From UMGS1933 sp051891435 (GTDB lineage Bacteria > Bacillota > Clostridia > TANB77 > CAG-508): 46,147 nucleotides of DNA. The notes below the pieces were generated by a model. The model worked only from the letters and a program-made list of their open reading frames with translations, was not told the DNA's origin and made no database searches. The first letter of the stretch is position 1; each line of letters begins with the position of its first letter. Both the position numbers and the translations under genes were made by a program. This document shows positions 8,944-17,843 of the stretch, piece after piece. The stretch lies in NCBI GenBank assembly GCA_051891435.1, contig JBJFFE010000041.1, forward strand, positions 1 to 46,147. The letters run 5' to 3'.

Positions 8944-9957
8944 TTAACATAGCCAAATCCACATAAAAATTGCAGAAAAACAAGCTTGTAAAAATTTACC
9001 TAAAATATATGGCTTAATAGAGATTTTAGCCTTTGAGGTTATGCTTAGTACCTGTAAAAGAACAGAGATTCCTCCAAAACCAAGTAAAAAAGAACATATA
9101 ATTATAGAAGTTGGATTAGTATTAATTGCTGTTAATTTAACTCCATTTGTTACTTCTATTATACCTGTAATTATTCCTTGTAAATAAACTGAAGGAATAT
9201 GTAATAGTTTTAATAAAGGAGAAATGAAGATGCCTATTATATTAAAAATCCTACTATTATTGAGCATAGAAACAATTACAGAAAAAAGTATAACAAATCC
9301 ACCAATAATTATTACTGAATGAATAGCATTTTGAATAGAGGTTGATAAAACTTCTCCTAAATTATTAAAAGTTAAGTTCGGAACAGAAGAAGAAATTTCA
9401 TTTCTGAAATTTCTTTTATTATTTTGCTTACATTTCCACCATCTAAAGATAAAACCAACTAAAAGACATGATAATACGTGTACAATAAATAATTTAAAAC
9501 CAATTGCACTACTAGAAAATAAACTTACACCAACAGTTCCAATTATAAAAAGGGGACCAGAATTATTAGTAAATGCAATTAGCCTTTCAGCTTCTTCATT
9601 AGTACAAATACCCTGCTCTTTTAGATTACTAACAATTTTTGCACCAACAGGATACCCACTTATAATACCCATAAGAAGAGCAAAAGAGCCTTCTCCAGGA
9701 ACATTGAAAATAGGGCGCATACAGCAATTTAAAAATTTACCTAAAGTAGAGACTATGTTTGTATAACGAAGTAATTCAGTAGCAATAAAAAAGGGAACTA
9801 AGGAAGGAACAACTGAAAAAGCCCATAAAGATAAACCGTTTTTCGCAGCAGCTAAATTATCTGAAGAAAAAAGTACCAAAAAAATTGTAAAAAGATAGAT
9901 ACATAAGGGAATAAGTAATTGTTCCATTTTTAATATTATAAATTTAGTTTTTCTCAT
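8944..9957 (-). CDS. ylbJ: YlbJ-type sporulation integral membrane protein
   Basis: This 337-residue protein has about eight hydrophobic segments. The central stretch (FSVVPSLVPFFIATELL, then GIISGYPVGAKIVSNL, then EEAERLIAFTNNSGPLFIIG) follows the conserved core of YlbJ, a nucleoside-recognition/GATE-type membrane protein needed for spore cortex formation in Bacillus. It is slightly shorter than Bacillus YlbJ. AGGAAGG lies just upstream of the ATG. It stands alone on the minus strand between the toxin-antitoxin candidate and the pyrophosphorylase gene. It uses a CGC codon (in CMRPIF) and no CGG. Confidence 0.85.
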   Translation of the reverse strand: MRKTKFIILKMEQLLIPLCIYLFTIFLVLFSSDNLAAAKNGLSLWAFSVVPSLVPFFIATELLRYTNIVSTLGKFLNCCMRPIFNVPGEGSFALLMGIISGYPVGAKIVSNLKEQGICTNEEAERLIAFTNNSGPLFIIGTVGVSLFSSSAIGFKLFIVHVLSCLLVGFIFRWWKCKQNNKRNFRNEISSSVPNLTFNNLGEVLSTSIQNAIHSVIIIGGFVILFSVIVSMLNNSRIFNIIGIFISPLLKLLHIPSVYLQGIITGIIEVTNGVKLTAINTNPTSIIICSFLLGFGGISVLLQVLSITSKAKISIKPYILGKFLQACFSAIFMWIWLC

Positions 9958-10028
9958 CAGAACCAGTCCTTCCTATATAACAAATATATTATTTTTTTCA
10001 TAAGATATGATAAATGGATAATAAAATA

Positions 10029-10057
10029 TAGACAAAATGCAAAAAAAGTGTTATATT
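10029..10057 (+). promoter_or_regulatory. Promoter of the UDP-sugar pyrophosphorylase gene
   Basis: TAGACA at 10029-10034, a 17-base spacer and TATATT at 10052-10057 predict a start near 10064, followed by AAAAAGGTGA before the ATG at 10092. Confidence 0.55.
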
Positions 10058-10091
10058 ATGTAGGAATTTGTAAAAAAAGGTGATTTAAGCA

Positions 10092-11328
10092 ATGGAAAAT
10101 AAAGCAAAAGAAATTCTAGCAAAATATAAACAAACACATATTATAAAGTGGCTAGAACAGGTGGATGAAAATACTAGAAAACATATAGTAGACCAAGTTT
10201 TTGATATAGACTTTGAAGAATTAAAAAACTTATATGAAACTGCTAAAAGTAAAAGAGAAAAAAAAGAATGTAAAATAGAGCCTATTAAGGCAATAGATGT
10301 GAAAAAAATTAGCGAAATAGATAAAGAAAATTATATAAAAATAGGTAATACTATATTAAATGAAAATAAATTTGCAGTTATAACAATGGCAGGAGGGCAA
10401 GGAACAAGACTTCGGGCATAATGGACCTAAAGGAAGTTTTAAAATTGATATAAAACCAAATGGAAAATACTTATTTCAAATAATAGTTGAGCAACTAATA
10501 GAGGCAAATAAAAAATATAATATCACAATACCATATTATGTTATGACAAGCAGAGAAAACCATGAAGAAACAGTAGCTTTTTTTGAAACAATGGATTATT
10601 TTGGATATCCAAAGCAAGCTATAAAATTTTTCAAACAAGCAGAAGAACCATTAATTAGCAAAGATGGAAAGTTGTTAATTGGGGAAGATAGATTAATAAA
10701 GTTTGCCTCAAATGGTAATGGAGAAATATACAAGTCATTAAGCAAAAATGGTATTATAGACGACATGAAAAATAAAAATATCAATTGGGTGTTAGTTACA
10801 GGTATAGATAATATTTTGGTAAAAATAGTTGATCCATTATTTATAGGAATAACTATAAAACAAGGCAATAGCATCGCTTCTAAATCTATTATAAAGAAAA
10901 CCCCTACCGAAAGTGGAGGAGTATTTGCAAAAGCTAATGGAAAGCCAGGAATAATTGAATACGTAGAAATTTCAGAAGAAGTTGCAAACGAAAAAGACTC
11001 AGATGGAGAGTACGTTTTTGGTGACATGAACATAGTAAATCATTTATTTAAAATAGATGCCTTGCAAGAAATTGCAAGTAAACCATTACCATATCATACA
11101 GCAGTAAAAAAGAGTAAATTTTTAGATGAAAATGGTGTTTTATCAGAGGGGAGTATATACAAATTTGAAAAATTTATATTTGATGGGTTTGTATATTTTG
11201 ATGAAATGAGCTTATTAAGGGTAAAGAGAGAAGAAGAATTTGCTCCTATAAAAAATGCAATTGGTCAAGACAGTCCAAAAACTGCTAAAAAAATGTATGA
11301 AGATTACATAAAAACATTGAAAAAATAG
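10092..11328 (+). CDS. UDPGP-type UDP-sugar pyrophosphorylase, needs a +1 shift at CGG
   Basis: The product would be about 411 residues: 107 in the first frame and 304 in the second. The enzyme joins UTP and a sugar 1-phosphate (GlcNAc-1-P, GalNAc-1-P or Glc-1-P) to give a UDP-sugar. The signature MAGGQGTRLG spans the break: the first frame ends ...GTRL then CGG GCA TAA. Skipping the C at 10413 gives GGG CAT AAT and the expected HNGPKGSFKIDI continuation. Downstream motifs (PYYVMTSRENHEET, GDMNIVNHLF) are intact and no other defect is seen. A kinase able to supply HexNAc-1-P lies at 26828. Without the shift the product stops two codons later and lacks the whole catalytic domain. The GlcNAc versus Glc preference cannot be decided here. 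Confidence 0.85.
10413..10416 (+). other. +1 frameshift site 1: CTT CGG G
   Basis: In-frame CGG at 10413-10415 after a Leu CTT codon. Skipping C10413 gives GGG (Gly), the conserved glycine after GTRL in the nucleotide-binding loop. The zero frame meets TAA two codons further on. Confidence 0.8.
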
Positions 11329-11367
11329 TATGAAATATGATATATTAAAAAACAAGGAGGAACAAAT

Positions 11368-12873
11368 ATGGCAAGAGGAAGAAGATATGATAAAGAACCA
11401 AAATTAAATATAAAGAAAGTTTTTGGAGTAGCAATTGCATTTATAGTTTTTATAATGATAATAATATCAATTATAAAAATAGTAAAGACAAATCCAGAAG
11501 AGGAGTATTTAAGTACAGCTAAATATTATTCAATGTATTTAGATGGGAAATGGGGAGTAATAGATAATAAAGGGGAAACGGTAATTCCAGCAACTTATGA
11601 TGAAATGATAGTAATTCCAAATAATAAACAAGCAATTTTTGTTTGTACATATGATATAGATGATGCTACAGGCTCTTATAAAACAAAAGTCTTAAATGAA
11701 AAAAATGAAGAGATACTTAAAGGATATGAACAAATAGAAGCTATAGATAATTACGATTCAAAACAAAATATATGGTTTGAAGATAATGTTTTAAGAGTAA
11801 AGAAAAATAATAAATATGGTTTAATAGACTTTAAAGGTAATACAATTTTAGAGTGTGAATATGATGATATTTATTCATTAAAAGGTGTAACAGAAAATTT
11901 AATAGTAGAAAAAGACGGAAAATTAGGATTAGTAAATAGTAAAGGACAGACTATTATAAAAAATGAATATAGTAAAATACAAACTTTAGAAGAGGGTTAC
12001 AAAAATGAATATCTTGTTGCAAATGAAAGTGGATTATATGGAATAATCAGTACAACAGGCAACAATATCTTAGAGACTAAATATGAGGAAATAAAATATA
12101 TTTCTTCTATAGATACATATTCTGTAAAAATAGATGGAACATGGCAATTAATTAATTCAAAAGGAGAAACTTTACAAACATCAGATGGAAAAGAGTATGT
12201 ATATGCAAAAGGAGAAAATGTAATTACAATTAAAGATGGAAAATATGGAATAGAAAAATTAAATGGAGAAAGTGTAGTTCCATACGATTATGATGAGTTA
12301 AAATATGCATTTTCAATATATTATATAGCAAAAAAAGATAATAAATATGGAATAATTAATATTAACAATGAAACAGTTAAAGAATTTGAATATATAAATA
12401 TGTATTCAGTTGAAGAAGGAAACTTTATAGTAGCAGATAAAACAGACACAGAAACAATAGTCTTAGATAGTAATTTAACACAAAAAATATCTGGAATTAT
12501 TTCTGAAATTAATATAGATAAAGGTTATATAAAAGTGTACTTAAATAACGAATATAAATATTTTAACTTTAAATTTGAAGAAAAGCAAAGTACAGAAATA
12601 TTATCTCAAAATACGTTATTATTAGCTAAAAAAGATGGAAAATATGGATATAAAGATAAAGCAGGAAATATGGTCGTAGACTATATTTATGAAGATGCAA
12701 CAGAACAAAACTCTTGTGGATTTGTTGCAGTAAAACAAAATGGTTTATGGGGAAGTTTAAAGAAAAACGGAGCAATTGCTTGTACGCCATCAGTTAATCT
12801 AGATAATAGTATATATGTAGATTTTATTGGAGAATGGCATTTAAGTGATGAGGGGCTTTATTATACTAAATAG
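11368..12873 (+). CDS. Membrane-anchored WG-repeat protein
   Basis: This 501-residue protein has one membrane segment at about residues 20-42 after a basic start. The rest is built of repeated units of the form KWGVIDNKGETVIPATYDE, KYGLIDFKGNTILECEYDD and KLGLVNSKGQTIIKNEYSK. These are WG beta repeats, at least eight counted by eye. Such proteins form extended beta surfaces and probably bind partners or wall outside the membrane; no enzyme activity is known for them. A strong AAGGAGGAAC site precedes the ATG. It lies 39 bases after the pyrophosphorylase, so it may be co-transcribed, and a strong terminator follows. Confidence 0.85.
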   Translation: MARGRRYDKEPKLNIKKVFGVAIAFIVFIMIIISIIKIVKTNPEEEYLSTAKYYSMYLDGKWGVIDNKGETVIPATYDEMIVIPNNKQAIFVCTYDIDDATGSYKTKVLNEKNEEILKGYEQIEAIDNYDSKQNIWFEDNVLRVKKNNKYGLIDFKGNTILECEYDDIYSLKGVTENLIVEKDGKLGLVNSKGQTIIKNEYSKIQTLEEGYKNEYLVANESGLYGIISTTGNNILETKYEEIKYISSIDTYSVKIDGTWQLINSKGETLQTSDGKEYVYAKGENVITIKDGKYGIEKLNGESVVPYDYDELKYAFSIYYIAKKDNKYGIININNETVKEFEYINMYSVEEGNFIVADKTDTETIVLDSNLTQKISGIISEINIDKGYIKVYLNNEYKYFNFKFEEKQSTEILSQNTLLLAKKDGKYGYKDKAGNMVVDYIYEDATEQNSCGFVAVKQNGLWGSLKKNGAIACTPSVNLDNSIYVDFIGEWHLSDEGLYYTK

Positions 12874-12877
12874 AACA

Positions 12878-12916
12878 AATAGGGTAAACAAGAGCAAAAC
12901 TTGTTACCCTATTTTA
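12878..12916 (+). terminator. Intrinsic terminator
   Basis: AATAGGGTAAACAAG pairs with CTTGTTACCCTATT across an AGCAAAA loop and runs into TTTT. It closes the WG-repeat gene. Confidence 0.8.
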
Positions 12917-12961
12917 ATAGATTGTAATTTGTATCATTAAACAGATATTAGGAGGAAAAGT

Positions 12962-13339
12962 ATGAAAACCTTATGTGGTACAGATATAATAGAAATATCA
13001 AGAATACAAAAATCAATAGAAAAGTCAGGGGATACATTTTTAAATTTAATATATACTCCTGCAGAAATAGAATACTGTGAGAGTAAAAAAAATGCTAAAT
13101 ACTATCATTATGCAGGGCGATTTGCTGCTAAAGAAGCTATTTTTAAAGCCATATCTAGTTTGCTAGAGGACAAGTTTGCAATTTCTTGGAAAAATGCGCA
13201 AGTAATAAATGATAAAAGTGGAAATCCACAAGTAGAATTCTTAAATATTGAATTTAAACAGTTAAAAAATATAGACATAAGCATATCACACTGCAAAGAA
13301 TATGCAGTAGCAACAGTTGTAATTAATATTGAAGAATAG
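12962..13339 (+). CDS. acpS: Holo-[acyl-carrier-protein] synthase
   Basis: This 125-residue protein has the normal AcpS length. It transfers the phosphopantetheine arm of CoA to a serine of acyl carrier protein. The Mg-binding Asp8 (GTDIIEISRI) and Glu58 with Lys (AGRFAAKEAIFKA) are in place, and the C-terminal SISHCKEYAVATVV strand fits. AGGAGG lies upstream of the ATG. It uses the arginine codon CGA in GRFAAKE. It precedes tatD by 37 bases and is probably co-transcribed with it. Confidence 0.92.
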   Translation: MKTLCGTDIIEISRIQKSIEKSGDTFLNLIYTPAEIEYCESKKNAKYYHYAGRFAAKEAIFKAISSLLEDKFAISWKNAQVINDKSGNPQVEFLNIEFKQLKNIDISISHCKEYAVATVVINIEE

Positions 13340-13376
13340 ATAAGATTTAAATAACAATATAAATAGGGGTATTTTT

Positions 13377-14141
13377 ATGGAATTATTTGACACACACTCA
13401 CATTATAATGACGAAAAATTTGATAAAGATAGGGAAGAACTAATAAAACAAACATATGAAGCAGGAATAACAAAATTTGTATGTGCAGGGTATAATGTAA
13501 AATCGTCAAAAGAAGCGGTAAAAATAGCAAACAAATACGAATATGTATATTCAATATGTGGAATATCTCCAAATGATTTAGAAGACTACAATGAAGAAAA
13601 TATAAGCAAAATAAGAGATTTAGCTGTAGACAAGAAAAATGTAGCAATAGGTGAAATTGGATTAGATTATTATTGGAACAAAGAAAATAAAGAAATACAA
13701 AAACAAGCATTTATTAAGCAGATTAATTTAGCAAATGAATTAAATTTACCCATTGTAATACATTCAAGAGATGCAGTTCAGGACACAATAGATATATTAA
13801 AAGAAAATAAAGTCAATAAAAAAGGAATATTTCATTGTTGCCAGCTTAATAAATTTTTAGTTGAAGAAGGATTAAAACTAGGCTTTTATATATCATTTGC
13901 GGGACCAATTACATTTAAAAATTCAAAAAATGCAGAAGAAATAATAAAATTAGTTCAAAATGATAAAATATTAATAGAAACAGACTCTCCATACTTAGCA
14001 CCAGAACCAGTAAGAGGGACAAGAAACGACTCAAGAAATGTAAAATATATAGCAGAAAAAATAGCTTACTTTAAGCAAATGCCAGTTGAAAAAATAGCAA
14101 AAATAACATATGAAAATGCAATGAAGATATTTGGAATTTAA
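13377..14141 (+). CDS. tatD: TatD-family metal-dependent DNase
   Basis: This 254-residue protein is full length. It has the family's metal ligands: His7 and His9 (FDTHSHYND), Glu93 (AIGEIGLDYYW), His in IVIHSRDA, His in GIFHCC, and Asp in LIETDSPYLAPEP. TatD enzymes are TIM-barrel 3'-5' DNases linked to DNA repair and nuclear-fragment clearance. Expression probably starts upstream of acpS. The gene ends five bases before a long perfect hairpin shared with the convergent lemA gene. Confidence 0.92.
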   Translation: MELFDTHSHYNDEKFDKDREELIKQTYEAGITKFVCAGYNVKSSKEAVKIANKYEYVYSICGISPNDLEDYNEENISKIRDLAVDKKNVAIGEIGLDYYWNKENKEIQKQAFIKQINLANELNLPIVIHSRDAVQDTIDILKENKVNKKGIFHCCQLNKFLVEEGLKLGFYISFAGPITFKNSKNAEEIIKLVQNDKILIETDSPYLAPEPVRGTRNDSRNVKYIAEKIAYFKQMPVEKIAKITYENAMKIFGI

Positions 14142-14145
14142 AAAA

Positions 14146-14236
14146 CGAAGTGGAAATAGGGACGGTTCGCTTTTCCAATTTTTTGAAAATTTGGAAAAGC
14201 GAACCGTCCCTATTTCCATCCCTATTTCCACTTCGT
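14146..14236. repeat. Long perfect hairpin between convergent tatD and lemA
   Basis: GGAAATAGGGACGGTTCGC and its continuation (14152-14178) pair over 27 bp without mismatch with 14191-14217. The right side carries an extra copy of CCCTATTTCCA, so the outer CGAAGTGG can pair with CCACTTCG at 14228-14235. It can end transcription from both sides. GGGACGGTTCGC-type palindromes look like a dispersed clostridial repeat, but no second copy is in this window. Confidence 0.75.
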
Positions 14237-14239
14237 TTC

Positions 14240-14797
14240 TTATTTATCAAAACTTACTTTTACATTTTTCTTTGCTTCCTCAGAATCTACCTTAAATAAT
14301 TCTTCTTCTTCAAAATGGAACATTGAAGCAATTAGACTATCTGGGAATACTTGAAGCTTTGTATTATATTTGGTAACTATATCATTATAAAATTGTCTTG
14401 AATAAGATATTTTGTTTTCTGTGTTTTGAAGTTCTTCTTGTAATTCAGCAAAATTTTGGCTTGCTTTTAATTCTGGATAATTTTCAGAAACGGCCATAAT
14501 TGTTTTTAAAGCACCAGAAAGTTCATTAGATAATTCAGCTTTATCGTGAACTGTTGTAGCTTGTGCCCAAGAAGTTCTAAGTTCTGCAACTTTTTTAAAT
14601 ACATCTTCTTCATGCTTTGTGTAACCTTTTACTGTTTCTACTAAATTAGGAATTAAATCAAATCTTCTTTGTAATTGAACATCAATTTGACTCCAAGCAT
14701 TTTTTACTCTTTGCCTTAAAGTTACTAGACCATTATAAGAACTAATAACCCAAATTATTAATACTGCTACAATTATTAGTATAATCCAACCAATCAT
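14240..14797 (-). CDS. lemA: LemA family protein
   Basis: This 185-residue protein has an N-terminal membrane segment (IGWIILIIVAVLIIWVI) followed by the conserved NGLVTLRQRVKNAWSQIDVQLQRRFDLIPNL block and helical bundle regions of LemA (EVFKKVAELR, KASQNFAELQEELQNTENKI). The helical part should face away from the N-terminal anchor. Function is unknown; in many Gram-positives LemA sits by membrane proteases. AAAGGAGG lies seven bases before the ATG. It stands alone here, with its own extended -10 promoter about 130 bases upstream. Confidence 0.92.
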   Translation of the reverse strand: MIGWIILIIVAVLIIWVISSYNGLVTLRQRVKNAWSQIDVQLQRRFDLIPNLVETVKGYTKHEEDVFKKVAELRTSWAQATTVHDKAELSNELSGALKTIMAVSENYPELKASQNFAELQEELQNTENKISYSRQFYNDIVTKYNTKLQVFPDSLIASMFHFEEEELFKVDSEEAKKNVKVSFDK

Positions 14798-14922
14798 TTA
14801 AAAACCTCCTTTAAAATATTGTATTTGGTATTTGGTGTTTGAAAAATCACTTAAAAAGTCTGTTTCATAACCATATACTAAACACTTTAATTTTATTAAA
14901 AAAATAAATTTTAACTAATAGT

Positions 14923-14952
14923 ATTATAGCACAATATATTATTGAAAATCAA
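14923..14952 (-). promoter_or_regulatory. lemA promoter
   Basis: On the minus strand, TTGATT (14952-14947), an 18-base spacer and TGC-TATAAT (-10 at 14928-14923) form an extended -10 promoter. The leader would be about 120 nt and contains the repeated word CCAAATAC. The rest of 14798-15058 shows no gene. Confidence 0.6.
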
Positions 14953-15058
14953 TAAATATTCATATTACAAATATAAGACAAAAGATAAAAAAAACTGGAG
15001 GAAACGCTAATCCGTAGCATATTTTTAGTACAAGCTGCATATAATATAATAGAAAAAT

Positions 15059-15087
15059 TTGACAACTTTAGAAAAAAGTAGTATAAT
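15059..15087 (+). promoter_or_regulatory. Consensus sigma-A promoter for the G5/3D gene
   Basis: TTGACA at 15059-15064, exactly 17 bases, then TATAAT at 15082-15087. Both hexamers are perfect matches to the vegetative consensus. Confidence 0.85.
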
Positions 15088-15122
15088 AAAAAAGGTTGCT
15101 TAAGGAGGGATTAAAAAATATT

Positions 15123-16046
15123 ATGAAAAAAAATAATATAGCATCGATTTCCGTAAGAAAGATACTATTTATTAGTTTAATATTTGCAATTATATTAGGA
15201 GCAACAGTTTTAGCAGGAAGTGTAAAAATTAATAATGTTAAAATAGAATTTTCAAATGATTATGAAATATCTGTGGTTACATCAAAAACAAAGGTAGCAG
15301 ATATATTAGAAGAAAATCATATAATATTAAAAGAAAATGAAACAGTAACACCAAGCTTAGATGAAGAAATTACAGATGCTAAAAAAATTATAATTTCAAT
15401 AATTGGTGAAGAACCAGTAGAAATTGCAGAGGCTGAAACAATAGATATTAATGCTGAAACTATATCAGAAGATTACACCAATATTACAGAAGCAGTTATA
15501 ACAGTTATAGAAGAAATACCATTTGAAACAATAACTAAAGACGTTTCTAATGGATCAAGTTTAACAACTAATAGCATTATACAAGCAGGTAGAAACGGAC
15601 AAAAAAAGGTCACTTATAAAGTAAAATATAAAAATGAGGTTGAAATTTCAAGAGAAGAGATTGCTTCAGAAATAATAAAAGAACCAGTAAATAAAATAGT
15701 TCAAGTACAAACAAAACAAATAACAGCAAGAGGCACTACAGCAAGAGGAACTGGGACATCTGGACAATCTGGTATGTACAAAGTAACTGCATATTGTTCA
15801 TGTGCTAAATGCTGTGGTTGGTCGACAGGTATTACAGCATCAGGTGCGAGAGCAACAGCAAACCACACAATAGCAGCACCAAGTACATTTAGTTTTGGAA
15901 CAAAAGTTGTAATTAATGGTATAACATATACAGTAGAAGATAGAGGAGGAGCAATACAAGGAAATCGTATAGACGTGTATATGGATTCGCATTCAGAAGC
16001 ACTAGCTTGGGGTGTAAGATACTTATATGTTGAAGTGCTAAACTAA
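15123..16046 (+). CDS. Secreted YabE-like protein with ubiquitin-like, G5 and 3D domains
   Basis: The product is about 307 residues. A membrane or signal segment at about 12-32 is followed by a ubiquitin-like DUF348 unit (VVTSKTKVADILEENHIILK), a G5 domain at about 115-200 (EIPFETITKDVSNGSS, RNGQKKVTYKVKYKN), a short Gly/Thr linker and a C-terminal 3D domain at about 218-307 (KVTAYCSCAKCCGW, DVYMDSHSEALAWG). This is the layout of YabE/Rpf-like proteins; the 3D domain is related to lytic transglycosylases and acts on peptidoglycan. I prefer the ATG at 15123, with GGAGGG 13 bases upstream; an in-frame TTG at 15096 lies before the ribosome site. Perfect promoter and downstream terminator suggest a single-gene unit. 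Confidence 0.88.
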   Translation: MKKNNIASISVRKILFISLIFAIILGATVLAGSVKINNVKIEFSNDYEISVVTSKTKVADILEENHIILKENETVTPSLDEEITDAKKIIISIIGEEPVEIAEAETIDINAETISEDYTNITEAVITVIEEIPFETITKDVSNGSSLTTNSIIQAGRNGQKKVTYKVKYKNEVEISREEIASEIIKEPVNKIVQVQTKQITARGTTARGTGTSGQSGMYKVTAYCSCAKCCGWSTGITASGARATANHTIAAPSTFSFGTKVVINGITYTVEDRGGAIQGNRIDVYMDSHSEALAWGVRYLYVEVLN

Positions 16047-16061
16047 TATATTGTAAAAAGA

Positions 16062-16100
16062 TGGGCTGTCCCTGGAAAAATCCGGATGGCTCATTTTTCT
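16062..16100 (+). terminator. Probable terminator
   Basis: An imperfect hairpin (GGGCTGTCCCTGGA, AAAA, TCCGGATGGCTC) is followed by ATTTTTCT. The CGG here is intergenic. Confidence 0.55.
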
Positions 16101-16244
16101 TGCAAAAAATGTCGAACGATTTTTCTTTACAAGATACAAATTTTGTTGTTTAATATAGATGATTAATTTTAATCTAACAAATTCAAAAAATTTTTTTCTA
16201 AAAAATTTCCCAAAAAATAAAAAATTAAATAGGAGGCACTACAA

Positions 16245-17781
16245 ATGTTATCTATAATAAAAAGTATGGCTTTGCATGGACTAGATGGATATTTAGTAAA
16301 TGTAGAAGTTGATGTATCTGCAGGACTTCCATCTTGGGAAATAGTTGGACTCCCAGACACAAGTGTAAGAGAAGCAAAAGAAAGAGTAAGAACTGCTATT
16401 AAAAATTCCGATATTAACTTTCAAAGTAAAAGAATAATTGTAAATTTATCGCCTGCAGATACTAAAAAAGAAGGATCTAGTTTTGATTTGCCAATTGCAA
16501 TAGGAATATTAGTTGCAACTGAAAATATAAAGAATCCTAATTTAGATAAAATTGCTTTTATTGGAGAATTATCTTTAGATGGAGGAGTAAATAAAGTTAA
16601 TGGGGTTTTACCGATGTGTATTGAAGCTGTAAAATTTGGTATAAAAGAGATAATTGTTCCCAAACAGAATGCTGCTGAGGCAGGTATTGTTAAAGGTATA
16701 AACATAATTCCAGTAGAAAAATTAGAAGAAGTTATAGATTATTTAAATCAAATAAAAAAAATAGAGCCAATAAAAGTAAATGCAGATGAACTTTTTAAAA
16801 ACAATAATAAATATCCTTTTGACTTTTCAGAAGTAAAAGGACAAGAAAATATAAAAAGAGCTTTAGAAGTTTCAGCTGCAGGGGGACATAATTGTTTACT
16901 AATAGGTAGCCCAGGTTCGCGGGAAAACTATGCTTGCAAGAAGAATTCCATCAATTTTGCCGGATTTAAGTTTTGACGAAGCTCTTGAAATTACAAAAAT
17001 ACATAGTATAGCAGGAATTTTAACTCAAAAGAATTCACTTATTACAACAAGACCTTTTAGAGCACCACATCATACAGTATCATCGGTTTCATTAGTAGGA
17101 GGAGGAAGAATTCCAAAACCAGGAGAAATAAGTTTAGCTCATTATGGAGTGCTGTTCTTAGACGAAATTGCAGAATTTAATAAAAATACTTTAGAGGTAT
17201 TAAGGGGACCTTTAGAAGATAGATTAGTTACAATTTCAAGAGTAAATGCCACATTAACATATCCGGCTAACTTCATGTTTGTAGCCAGTATGAATCCATG
17301 CCCATGTGGGTATTACGGTTCAAAAGAAAAGGAGTGTACATGTACTCCACAAATGATTAGCAAGTATATGGGTAAAATAAGTGGTCCTTTGCTAGACAGA
17401 ATAGATATTTGCACAGAAGTAAGCCCAGTTAAATACCAAAAATTGGATTCTAATGAAAAAATAGAAACATCAGAGGAAATAAAAAGAAGAGTGGACAAAG
17501 CAAGAAAAATACAATTAGAAAGATATAAAGATAAGAAAATTTTTTCAAACTCGGAATTAACACCAAAACTAATAGAAGAATTTTGCAAATTAGATAGTAA
17601 AGGAAAACAAATACTAGAAAATGCATTTAATAAATTAAAATTAAGTGCAAGAGCATATGGAAGAATTCTTAAAGTTGCAAGAACAATAGCAGATTTAGAG
17701 GAAAGTAAAAATATACAGGTGAATCATATTGCAGAAGCCATACAATATAGGTCAATAGATAGAAAATATTGGGGAAATTAA
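16245..17781 (+). CDS. comM: ComM/YifB-type Mg-chelatase-like AAA+ ATPase, needs a +1 shift at CGG
   Basis: The product would be about 511 residues, normal for the family. The N-terminal Lon-protease-like domain (VDVSAGLPSWEIVGLPDTSVREAKERVR written in two blocks) is intact. The break is inside Walker A: the first frame reads GSPGS then CGG GAA and ends 17 codons later. Skipping C16920 gives GGG AAA ACT, restoring GSPGSGKT. The second part has Walker B (LFLDEIAEF), FRAPHHT and the cysteine motif PCPCGYYG...CTCTP. ComM is a hexameric helicase that extends branch migration during natural transformation. It starts the comM-dprA-yraN row. The Walker A glycine is essential, which suggests the shifted codon is read as Gly. 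Confidence 0.88.
16920..16923 (+). other. +1 frameshift site 2: TCG CGG G inside Walker A
   Basis: In-frame CGG at 16920-16922 after Ser TCG. Skipping C16920 gives GGG (Gly), then AAA ACT, completing GSPGSGKT. The zero frame stops at TGA 16974-16976. Confidence 0.8.
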
Positions 17782-17843
17782 TTGCTAGAGATTAGAGGAT
17801 AGAAATTAGATATTAGAAAAAATGAAATATAAGGAGCATTTGG

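Noticed and set aside
7779..9957. Prophage remnant around the small membrane peptide (holin)
   Set aside because: No other phage gene is near; the convergent RNA, shared terminator and direct repeats are better explained by a type I toxin-antitoxin locus.
16920..16923. A two-base insertion in comM (TCG CG GGA) unlike the other sites
   Set aside because: Re-reading shows TCG C GGG AAA ACT: one skipped C restores GSPGSGKT, so this site follows the same rule as the other four.
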